From the NCBI GenBank assembly GCA_964523165.1, contig CAZFXZ010000033.1, forward strand, positions 1 through 7,154: DNA of 7,154 bases, given 5' to 3'. Under the pieces are notes generated by a model, which was given only the letters and a program-made list of their open reading frames with translations, was not told the DNA's origin and made no database searches. Positions within the stretch are counted from its first letter, which is position 1, and each line of letters begins with the position of its first letter. This DNA comes from CAZFXZ01 sp964523165 (GTDB lineage: Bacteria; Patescibacteriota; Patescibacteriia; JACRDY01). Positions 1 to 3,684 of the stretch are shown here, in pieces. A program made the position numbers and the translations under genes.

Positions 1-88
1 CGTCGGGCGGCGGATGAGCGGCGAAGGCGGCCGACGCAAAGGCGAGCGTCAGGGCCATCACCATCAGGAGCAGTCGTCCGAATTTCAT
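1..88 (-). CDS. Secreted protein, N-terminal signal peptide only (partial)
   Basis: The reading frame starts at the ATG at 88-86 and runs off the left edge after 29 codons. The visible part is a textbook signal peptide: basic start MKFGR, a hydrophobic core LLLMVMALTLAF, then a small-residue cleavage region ASAAFA followed by AHPPPD. Cleavage by signal peptidase I after AFA is likely (inferred). The mRNA carries a GAGGAG Shine-Dalgarno 6-7 bases before the ATG, which supports this start. A leftward promoter is placed at 231-260. The mature protein is outside the window, so no function can be given. Its high GC content and clear SD contrast with the AT-richer synthetase genes further right. 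Confidence 0.72.
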   Translation of the reverse strand, partial: MKFGRLLLMVMALTLAFASAAFAAHPPPD

Positions 89-171
89 GCGGCTCTCCTC
101 TTGTTGGTTGCGTCTCTTCGTCTTCTTCTTGGGTTTTGGTCGGCAAAAGGGATTTTGCCGTGTAGGTACAC
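85..171 (-). CDS. Possible 28-codon leader ORF overlapping the secreted-protein start
   Basis: A GTG codon at 171-169 lies 7 bases after an excellent SD (AAAGGAGG, minus strand). From it a frame of 28 codons runs to a TGA whose last two codon-sharing bases overlap the next gene's ATG (ATGA overlap). The peptide begins VYLHGKIPFADQNP, continues with five arginines and ends NKRRAA. The good SD and the ATGA overlap are what translational coupling looks like. Against it are the GTG start, the short length and no recognisable family; it may simply be a 5' UTR with a second SD. A perfect 8-bp hairpin (141-160) lies inside it. Confidence 0.4.
   Translation of the reverse strand: MYLHGKIPFADQNPRRRRRDATNKRRAA
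141..160 (-). other. Perfect 8-bp hairpin in the 5' leader
   Basis: CGGCAAAA and TTTTGCCG flank a four-base loop. In the leftward transcript this sits about 50 bases upstream of the secreted protein's ATG, between the leader ORF's SD and the downstream gene's SD. There is no U-tract after it, so it is not an intrinsic terminator. It could affect leader translation or mRNA stability (inference). Confidence 0.5.
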
Positions 172-230
172 TGTGGCACCTCCTTTCTCCCAACTTGTTA
201 AGCTAGGGGTTGGTGGGGCCGACCAAAGAC

Positions 231-260
231 CTTATAGAATGAACGAAGTGTTATTTTCAA
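231..260 (-). promoter_or_regulatory. Leftward sigma70-type promoter for the secreted protein
   Basis: On the minus strand TTGAAA (260-255) is followed after 18 bases by TATAAG (236-231), a good match to the housekeeping consensus. Transcription would start near 224, giving a 5' UTR of about 135 bases that holds the leader ORF and hairpin. A perfect TTGACA at 288-283 lies slightly upstream but has only a weak TAACCT at the right distance. Confidence 0.5.
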
Positions 261-405
261 GGTTAACCGAATTGTGAAAATGTGTCAAGGGGGGGGTAAT
301 AAAAAAGACCCCAACAAATGCAGCAGTCCGTGGGCTGAGTAGGTCTGGTACTCACGGGCTTTTAGCTGTCATCTGTCGAGGTCGTGATGCCAAAGGACAA
401 AGATT

Positions 406-462
406 GGGGGCGCGGGCCACCGGCAGGTTACTAGCCCACCGTTCGATCTGGCCCGCGCCCCC
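406..462. repeat. Perfect 14-bp GC-rich inverted repeat, 29-base loop
   Basis: The arms GGGGGCGCGGGCCA (406-419) and TGGCCCGCGCCCCC (449-462) are exactly complementary. Inside the loop CGGCAGG and CCCACCG can pair with two G-U wobbles, extending the fold. This is the most stable predicted structure in the left region. Its role is unknown. Confidence 0.7.
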
Positions 463-544
463 TTGATCTGGGACGGGTAAGCCTTTTTCCCCAGCCACCA
501 CTCGGTTTTTTGGATGGCGGGCAGTGGTTGTGGGGGGCTTTTCG

Positions 545-576
545 CAAGACCTCGATGGAGGAATCTCGAGGTCTTG
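545..576. repeat. Perfect 11-bp inverted repeat just past the 57-residue ORF
   Basis: CAAGACCTCGA (545-555) and TCGAGGTCTTG (566-576) pair exactly around a ten-base loop. It begins 7 bases beyond the stop codon of the leftward ORF at 583-756. There is no T-run in either direction, so a mRNA 3'-end stabiliser or processing stem fits better than an intrinsic terminator. Confidence 0.6.
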
Positions 577-582
577 GTGGGG

Positions 583-756
583 CTAGTGCCGGGCGTGGCG
601 GTGTCGGCCGCCTTTGCGATAGTTTTTTCTCACCGGAGAGCCCTTTTTTTTCTTGACGTCGAAACCTTCGTCGCCGGATCCGCGCTGTTGGGCACGACGG
701 GGCGGGGTGGAGATTTCGGTCGAACCAGCCAGGGGGTACCCGTTGAAAGTGGGCAA
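583..756 (-). CDS. Small basic protein, 57 aa, TTG start, unrecognised
   Basis: Not recognised. The frame opens at TTG (756-754), 6 bases after AAGGAG in the mRNA, and a sigma70-like promoter lies about 35 bases upstream (792-819); together these make a real gene plausible despite the non-ATG start. The residues begin PTFNGYPLAGSTEISTPPRR; a lysine run (K35-K38) follows, then a basic tail ending RHRHARH. No membrane segment or signal peptide is seen. Glycine, proline and charged residues suggest a disordered, perhaps nucleic-acid-binding protein (inference). The lysine run is coded by an 8-A tract (644-651) ending in AAG, a context prone to slippage, so a frame change or sequencing error there is possible. 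Overlapping rightward frames are rejected as shadows. Confidence 0.5.
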   Translation of the reverse strand: MPTFNGYPLAGSTEISTPPRRAQQRGSGDEGFDVKKKKGSPVRKNYRKGGRHRHARH

Positions 757-791
757 GGGATTCTCCTTAATAAAAACAAACGATAAAACCG

Positions 792-819
792 ATTTTACCG
801 ATTTTTATATTTTTGTCAA
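792..819 (-). promoter_or_regulatory. Leftward promoter for the 57-residue ORF
   Basis: A perfect TTGACA (819-814, minus strand) and TAAAAT (797-792) are separated by 16 bases. The predicted start near 785 gives a short 5' UTR containing the SD AAGGAG. It lies back to back with the rightward tRNA promoter, 18 bases between the two -35 boxes. Confidence 0.55.
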
Positions 820-837
820 GGTTGGGAGTGCCTAAGG

Positions 838-865
838 TTGATTTTTTAAAAAAGTTTGCTATACT
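838..865 (+). promoter_or_regulatory. Extended -10 promoter for the tRNA genes
   Basis: TTGATT (838-843), 16 bases, then TATACT (860-865) preceded by TGC, the extended -10 motif. Transcription would begin near 872, about 33 bases before tRNA-Ile. Its AT-rich spacer contrasts with the GC-rich DNA to the left. Confidence 0.6.
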
Positions 866-904
866 GGCGAGGCGTTTTTTGATATACCATAGACAGGCCA
901 TCAG

Positions 905-977
905 GCGCGTGTAGCTCAGTGGTTAGAGCACCACTCTTATAAGGTGGCTGTCGATGGTTCAAATCCATCCACGCGCA
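905..977 (+). tRNA. tRNA-Ile (anticodon UAU)
   Basis: A full cloverleaf of 73 bases can be drawn: acceptor GCGCGTG/CACGCGC (905-911, 970-976), D stem GCTC/GAGC, anticodon stem CCACT/GGTGG with one G-U pair, loop CTTATAA, five-base variable loop, T stem GATGG/CCATC with loop TTCAAAT, discriminator A977. The anticodon at 938-940 reads UAU, which pairs with the isoleucine codon AUA. CCA is not encoded (AGG follows), so the CCA-adding enzyme must supply it. Most bacteria instead read AUA with a CAU-anticodon tRNA modified to lysidine by TilS. AUA codons occur in neighbouring genes, including the GIY-YIG gene and valS. Confidence 0.93.
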
Positions 978-983
978 AGGTAT

Positions 984-1060
984 GGGCGGTTAGCTCAGTT
1001 GGTTAGAGCGCTACATTGACATTGTAGAGGTCACAAGTTCGAATCTTGTACCGCCCACCA
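984..1060 (+). tRNA. tRNA-Val (anticodon GAC)
   Basis: The cloverleaf is complete: acceptor GGGCGGT/ACCGCCC (984-990, 1050-1056), D stem GCTC/GAGC, anticodon stem CTACA/TGTAG with loop TTGACAT, T stem ACAAG/CTTGT with loop TTCGAAT, discriminator A1057. The anticodon GAC (1018-1020) reads GUC and GUU. Unlike the tRNA-Ile 6 bases upstream, this gene encodes its CCA (1058-1060), and the final A is also the first base of an 11-bp palindrome. Both tRNAs probably share the promoter at 838-865. A ValRS gene lies 2.6 kb downstream, but in a separate unit. Confidence 0.95.
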
Positions 1061-1085
1061 TTCTTCGCTCGCTAGAGCGAAGAAT
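1060..1085 (+). repeat. Perfect 11-bp palindrome abutting tRNA-Val
   Basis: TTCTTCGCTC and GAGCGAAGAA flank the loop GCTA; including A1060 and T1085 the stem is 11 bp. No U-tract follows, so it is not a usual terminator. It could be a processing stem for the tRNA precursor or one edge of a palindromic mobile element. Confidence 0.7.
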
Positions 1086-1120
1086 GTCCCTCCGTAGCCC
1101 CAAAGGGGCGAAGGGGGACA
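1085..1120 (+). repeat. Two-tier palindrome following the tRNA hairpin
   Basis: TGTCCCTC pairs with GGGGGACA (one G-U), and inside it GCCCC (1097-1101) pairs with GGGGC (1105-1109) around AAA. With the preceding palindrome this makes a double-hairpin unit of about 60 bases, reminiscent of REP-like intergenic elements. Whether other copies exist cannot be seen in this window. Confidence 0.55.
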
Positions 1121-1180
1121 AACAACATTTATCCTGCTGATAACGACGCGAGCTACGAATGGCACGGCCAATAAATTACT

Positions 1181-1423
1181 ATGTACTACGTTTATATCAT
1201 TCAAAGTGTAAAATACTCAAAACGGTTTTACATCGGCTTTTCAAAAAACATAAAAGAGAGAATAGATGAGCACAATAGTGGTAAATCAACTCATACCAAT
1301 AAATTTAAGCCTTGGAAATTAGTTTACTACTCAGCATTTAACAGTAAGAAAAAAGCTCTAAGTTTTGAAAAGTATCTCAAGACAGCCTCTGGCCTGGCTT
1401 TCAGAAACAAAAGACTAATTTAA
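1181..1423 (+). CDS. Single-domain GIY-YIG nuclease-like protein
   Basis: An 80-residue protein that is almost entirely one GIY-YIG domain (UPF0213-like). The first motif is YVYIIQS (3-9, with V-Y-I for G-I-Y), the second FYIG at 16-19, and likely catalytic residues are Y5, Y17, R27 and E63 (in FEKYLK). The C-terminal FEKYLKTASGLAFRNKRL matches the usual end of this family. Such domains cleave DNA with one metal ion; the natural substrates of these solo versions are poorly known. The ATG at 1181 follows an AT-rich leader without an SD. The gene sits after two tRNAs and a double palindrome and ends in a terminator, so it may be co-transcribed with the tRNAs or travel as a small mobile unit (inference). 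It is AT-rich compared with the pentapeptide gene that faces it. Confidence 0.88.
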   Translation: MYYVYIIQSVKYSKRFYIGFSKNIKERIDEHNSGKSTHTNKFKPWKLVYYSAFNSKKKALSFEKYLKTASGLAFRNKRLI

Positions 1424-1443
1424 CCCCGCCATGGCGGGGTTTT
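1422..1443 (+). terminator. Rho-independent terminator after the GIY-YIG gene
   Basis: AACCCCGCC (1422-1430) and GGCGGGGTT (1433-1441) form a GC-rich stem that overlaps the TAA stop, followed by a short T tract. It closes the tRNA/GIY-YIG unit. Confidence 0.82.
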
Positions 1444-1450
1444 AAAATAT

Positions 1451-1484
1451 AAAAAAATCCCAAAACTTTTTACGGTCTTGGGAT
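1451..1484 (-). terminator. Rho-independent terminator of the pentapeptide-repeat gene
   Basis: On the minus strand ATCCCAA and TTGGGAT pair around a 14-base loop and run directly into seven Ts (1457-1451). It lies 21 bases past the TGA stop of the leftward gene, which faces the GIY-YIG gene. Confidence 0.75.
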
Positions 1485-1505
1485 ATATAAATCGCGAGGA
1501 AAAAA

Positions 1506-2072
1506 TCAGGGCATTTGTGGAGCGACGATCACGGCGCGGTTGGCATCGTCAGGACGCACGACTTTGAGTGGTCGACCAGGCATGACCACACCGTCCAGCG
1601 TCGCGCCTTCGAAATTGGCCGTTGCCAAACCCTTGGCGCCGGAAAAGTCAGCGTCGGTCAGATCGGCGCCGGAAAAGTCGACACCGGAAACGTCGGCATG
1701 GTCAAAGCGCACCCCGGCCAGTTTAGTGCCCTGAAATTTTGCCCCAGCCAGTTGAGCCTGGGAAAAAATAGCCAACACCGCAGTCGCGCCCGAAAAGTCG
1801 GCGTTTTGGGCTTTGACCCGGGAAAACTCCGCGCCGCAAAGCTGACTGCCGGGGAAAATGGCCCTGGCCAGATCGCTTTCGACGAATTTCGCTTGGCGCA
1901 GATCGGTGCCGGCAAAGCTGGCGTCCACCAATCGACAGTAGCGAAAGTCGGCTCGTGGCAACTCCAGGCCAAAATATTTTGCCCCGGCGTGGTCTTGCCC
2001 CGAGACGTCATAAGCCGTCGCCTCGCCGTTTACTATTTGATCAAACACCGTTCCTGTTAGGGGAATTAGCAT
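1506..2072 (-). CDS. Pentapeptide-repeat protein
   Basis: From residue 30 or so the 188-residue protein is built of five-residue units of the A(D/N)(L/F)xx type, for example GADLTDADFSGAK near the C-terminus, enough for a right-handed square beta-helix of several coils. No signal peptide or membrane segment is seen, so it is probably cytoplasmic. Known members include DNA-mimic, gyrase-protecting proteins such as Qnr and MfpA, but most have no known role, and nothing here singles out gyrase. The ATG at 2072 is chosen because GAGGAGGA lies 8 bases upstream; the frame stays open to an ATG at 2135, but that extension overlaps a palindrome and has no repeat character. The gene is clearly richer in GC than its neighbours and, unlike them, has a strong SD, which suggests acquisition or a distinct expression class. 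Confidence 0.87.
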   Translation of the reverse strand: MLIPLTGTVFDQIVNGEATAYDVSGQDHAGAKYFGLELPRADFRYCRLVDASFAGTDLRQAKFVESDLARAIFPGSQLCGAEFSRVKAQNADFSGATAVLAIFSQAQLAGAKFQGTKLAGVRFDHADVSGVDFSGADLTDADFSGAKGLATANFEGATLDGVVMPGRPLKVVRPDDANRAVIVAPQMP

Positions 2073-2077
2073 TGAGT

Positions 2078-2090
2078 CTATCCTCCTCGT
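2078..2090 (-). promoter_or_regulatory. Strong Shine-Dalgarno of the pentapeptide-repeat gene
   Basis: The mRNA reads GAGGAGGA, then eight bases, then ATG. It decides the start at 2072 and is notable because the DHH, valS and tyrS genes nearby have no SD. Confidence 0.7.
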
Positions 2091-2095
2091 GAAGT

Positions 2096-2137
2096 GTTTG
2101 TCATTTCGACATCCAGACTGCCGTCGACATGACAAAC
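2096..2137. repeat. Interrupted palindrome, 15-bp arms, upstream of the pentapeptide gene
   Basis: GTTTGTCATTTCGAC (2096-2110) and GTCGACATGACAAAC (2123-2137) are complementary at 14 of 15 positions, with a 12-base spacer. It lies just upstream of the SD, so it would be either a hairpin in the mRNA leader or an operator-like binding site. The TGTCATTTCGAC core also resembles dispersed palindromic repeats, so a mobile REP-like element is an alternative. No clear promoter was found between here and 2240. Confidence 0.65.
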
Positions 2138-2167
2138 TGTGAAAAAGAACTATTTTTTGTCTGGCCT

Positions 2168-2237
2168 TAATCCGTATGCCGTATACTGTATTCCGTATGC
2201 CGTATACTGTATTCCGTATGCCGTAGAATACGGATTA
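2168..2237. repeat. 21-bp tandem repeat bounded by 10-bp inverted ends
   Basis: The unit TCCGTATGCCGTATACTGTA plus one T is present twice (from 2171 and 2192) and begins a third time at 2213, breaking off after about 13 bases. The block starts with TAATCCGTAT (2168-2177) and ends with its exact reverse complement ATACGGATTA (2228-2237). Each unit contains the palindrome GTATAC. There are no spacers of unique sequence, so it is not a CRISPR array. The 70-bp block looks like a small palindromic or expandable intergenic element. Confidence 0.75.
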
Positions 2238-2242
2238 GGGTC

Positions 2243-2274
2243 AAACAAAAACTCCCGCGTGACCGCAGGAGTTT
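2243..2274 (-). terminator. Rho-independent terminator for the leftward small-protein/DHH unit
   Basis: On the minus strand AAACTCC(T)GCG and CGC(G)GGAGTTT pair over ten base pairs with one mismatch and a four-base loop, then continue as TTTTTGTTT. It lies about 22 bases beyond the 35-residue gene. In the rightward direction the T tract is poorer. Confidence 0.72.
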
Positions 2275-2296
2275 AATTTAAGTAAAGTTTAAATTA

Positions 2297-2404
2297 TTAT
2301 ATCCTGCGTCGGGCTAGTGGTTTAACAGCGACCACGACAAAGCTAATCAACCACAAGGTGGTCAATGACAACAAATTAATCAAACTGAGATTTAAGCTTT
2401 TCAT
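2297..2404 (-). CDS. Small single-pass membrane protein, 35 aa
   Basis: Not recognised. The frame opens MKSLNLSLINLL, continues as a hydrophobic stretch through residues 8-27 (LWLISFVVVAV at its end) and closes with a basic tail KPLARRRI before TAA-TAA. One membrane helix with its positive end inside the cell is the natural reading. The evidence that it is a gene is its placement: a very good promoter (2416-2444) ends 11 bases before the ATG, and an intrinsic terminator lies just downstream. There is no SD, in keeping with a near-leaderless mRNA. It follows the DHH gene by 55 bases and may be co-transcribed with it as well. Function cannot be inferred. Confidence 0.6.
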   Translation of the reverse strand: MKSLNLSLINLLSLTTLWLISFVVVAVKPLARRRI

Positions 2405-2415
2405 AGTCTTTTTTC

Positions 2416-2444
2416 ACTATAACCAAGATATTGGCAATCGTCAA
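2416..2444 (-). promoter_or_regulatory. Promoter of the 35-residue membrane protein
   Basis: TTGACG (2444-2439), a 17-base spacer and TATAGT (2421-2416) on the minus strand. The expected start falls 4-6 bases before the ATG at 2404, so the transcript would be nearly leaderless. It lies in the gap after the DHH stop codon. Confidence 0.62.
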
Positions 2445-2459
2445 TAATCTTGTGGATAG

Positions 2460-3596
2460 CTAAATAACCAAGGCTTTATTGATCTCGTCAACGATGGTGC
2501 TTTGAGCCAAAGCCAGATCATTGCCGTGGATATAAAATTTGGTCAGTATTTTTGTGCCAACCGGTTGATGAATTTTAAAATAAGAGATCGGATCAAAGTT
2601 ACTTAAAGATTTGATCAACACGCCGATTTTACCCTGATCTTTTTCGTAGCAAAGTACGATGACTTCCACGCCCGGTACGGTACTGATCAGCTCATCGATG
2701 ACGTCGGGCAAATTTTTGGTCGTGGTGTTGGTTTGATGAAAATCGTCTAAGTTGATGGTGGCACTGACAATCTTGTTGCCGGCCGTGGCCTGCAATCTGG
2801 TCAAAATAATACCCCAAAGTTTGAGCGTGGCCAGATCGCGGTCGTAATAAAGATGTTTGATAACCTCTTCACGACGGGCTTTGTTTTCGATTAACTCGCT
2901 AGAGTTGCGCAAAGTTTTGGGTGTGATAATGCCGGCTTTAAAACCTTTGGTTTTTTCGACCATGCCGGTCAGTAAACAAGTGTTGATGTCGGCGTCGAGC
3001 TTATCAATGTCAGTCGCTTTGAGTAATTCATAAACCACGCCACAGGTTGAGGCTAGAGTTAAGTCAATCAAATTAATCTGGCCATATTGCTCGTTGTTTG
3101 GCAAAGAATCAATATTCAAAATTGGTCGATCATAAAACAAATCACGGTTGTCGACAAAAATATTGCCCAGCGCTTCCAAGTCCGGCGTGTCTAAAGTGAT
3201 GATCAAATCATAATCCCAGCTGGGTGGTTGGACGTTCAAATCTTGGGCGCTGAAAGTCCCTTGACTGGCGCTGATAAAAATTTTTAGACGATCATCGACG
3301 ACATCGTAAGAAAACTCTTCGATCTTTTTTCCGTTTAAGGGCAAGCTGATGATGAACTTTTTGTTGTCATCGAGATTGTCTTTGATGCGTTCTAGGCCCG
3401 GCAAAAATCTGAATTTGTCTGAAGGTTTGAAATTGCTACAAACGATTTGCGGTTGCTTGCCTTGTTTTTCAAAAAATTTCAACAAAGCCAAACTGGCGGC
3501 CACGGCGTCGCCGCTAAAATCTTTTTTAAAAATGATCAGCGGTTTTTGGCTCTGTTTGATCAAAGTGATGGCTTGTTCGATGGTGTTTAGTGTCAT
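2460..3596 (-). CDS. DHH/DHHA1-family protein with degenerate catalytic motifs
   Basis: At 378 residues it has the length and layout of NrnA-like DHH phosphoesterases, which use manganese to hydrolyse nanoRNA, pAp or cyclic dinucleotides. The fold markers are visible: FSGDAVAAS (27-35) for motif I, ITLDTPD (133-139) for motif II, NIDSLPNN (161-168) where the family has DHHxxN, GMVEKTKGF (211-219) where it has GIxxDTGxF, and a DHHA1-like C-terminus (about 270-378). The residues that bind metal are largely gone: no motif I histidine, S28 for the first Asp of DxD, S164-L165 for the two histidines, K215 for the motif IV Asp, and no GGGH in DHHA1. D30, D136 and D163 remain. It is probably a non-catalytic nucleotide- or RNA-binding relative (inference). 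The ATG at 3596 lacks an SD and follows its promoter closely. Confidence 0.8.
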   Translation of the reverse strand: MTLNTIEQAITLIKQSQKPLIIFKKDFSGDAVAASLALLKFFEKQGKQPQIVCSNFKPSDKFRFLPGLERIKDNLDDNKKFIISLPLNGKKIEEFSYDVVDDRLKIFISASQGTFSAQDLNVQPPSWDYDLIITLDTPDLEALGNIFVDNRDLFYDRPILNIDSLPNNEQYGQINLIDLTLASTCGVVYELLKATDIDKLDADINTCLLTGMVEKTKGFKAGIITPKTLRNSSELIENKARREEVIKHLYYDRDLATLKLWGIILTRLQATAGNKIVSATINLDDFHQTNTTTKNLPDVIDELISTVPGVEVIVLCYEKDQGKIGVLIKSLSNFDPISYFKIHQPVGTKILTKFYIHGNDLALAQSTIVDEINKALVI

Positions 3597-3613
3597 AAAG
3601 TCTAGAGTACAAC

Positions 3614-3642
3614 ATAGTAAAATATTATTTAGCTCTAGTCAA
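3614..3642 (-). promoter_or_regulatory. Leftward promoter of the DHH-family gene
   Basis: TTGACT (3642-3637), 17 bases and TACTAT (3619-3614) on the minus strand. The start would lie near 3607, only about 10 bases before the ATG at 3596, with no SD. Its -35 box is 5 bases from the -35 box of the rightward valS promoter. Confidence 0.65.
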
Positions 3643-3647
3643 GAAAG

Positions 3648-3675
3648 TTGAAAAAAGGCCCAAACGTGCTAAAAT
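3648..3675 (+). promoter_or_regulatory. Rightward promoter of the valS-tyrS operon
   Basis: TTGAAA (3648-3653), 16 bases and TAAAAT (3670-3675), the latter preceded by TGC as an extended -10. The expected start near 3682 leaves two or three bases before the ATG at 3685, so valS mRNA is probably leaderless. No T-box or other leader structure can fit in so short a UTR. Confidence 0.63.
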
Positions 3676-3684
3676 GACAATATT

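Larger units (their letters stand above)
300..582. other. Non-coding stretch with several strong hairpins, no recognised RNA family
   Basis: No convincing gene is seen on either strand. It holds three inverted repeats: TGAGTA/TACTCA at 336-354 with flanking partial pairing; a perfect 14-bp GC stem at 406-419/449-462, whose loop can fold a second short stem; and a perfect 11-bp stem at 545-555/566-576 with a ten-base loop. None is followed by a U-tract on the pairing strand. Signatures of RNase P RNA, tmRNA, SRP RNA and 6S RNA were looked for by eye and not recognised. It lies between the leftward 57-residue ORF and the next leftward promoter, so it may be that transcript's 3' region or a separate RNA. 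Confidence 0.45.

Noticed and set aside
174..188. CACCTCCTTTCT, identical to the 3' end of 16S rRNA
   Set aside because: The preceding bases do not form 16S helix 45, so it is not rRNA. It is simply the complement of a strong SD used on the minus strand.
14..277. Rightward 87-codon open frame
   Set aside because: It is antisense to a clear signal peptide with a good SD and runs through the leftward promoter.
406..462. SRP RNA or tmRNA
   Set aside because: The long GC stem suggested SRP RNA, but the conserved GGAAG/AGCA loop region is missing, and no tmRNA T-loop or resume frame is present on either strand.
514..835. Two rightward open frames of 90 and 60 codons
   Set aside because: Neither has a promoter or SD, and both lie opposite the better-supported leftward 57-residue ORF and its promoter.
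1515..2060. Rightward 181-codon open frame
   Set aside because: It is the antisense of the pentapeptide-repeat gene. The repeat's regular GC-rich codons keep the opposite strand open; the product has no family features and no SD.
2073..2135. 21-residue N-terminal extension of the pentapeptide-repeat protein
   Set aside because: It overlaps the 15-bp palindrome and the strong SD at 2078-2090, which fits the ATG at 2072 far better.
2168..2237. CRISPR array
   Set aside because: The 21-bp units are directly tandem with no unique spacers and no cas gene nearby.
3349..3651. Rightward 100-codon frame, and similar frames inside valS and tyrS
   Set aside because: All are shadows of DHH, valS or tyrS without initiation signals or recognisable products; two of those in valS also run through or beside the N gap.
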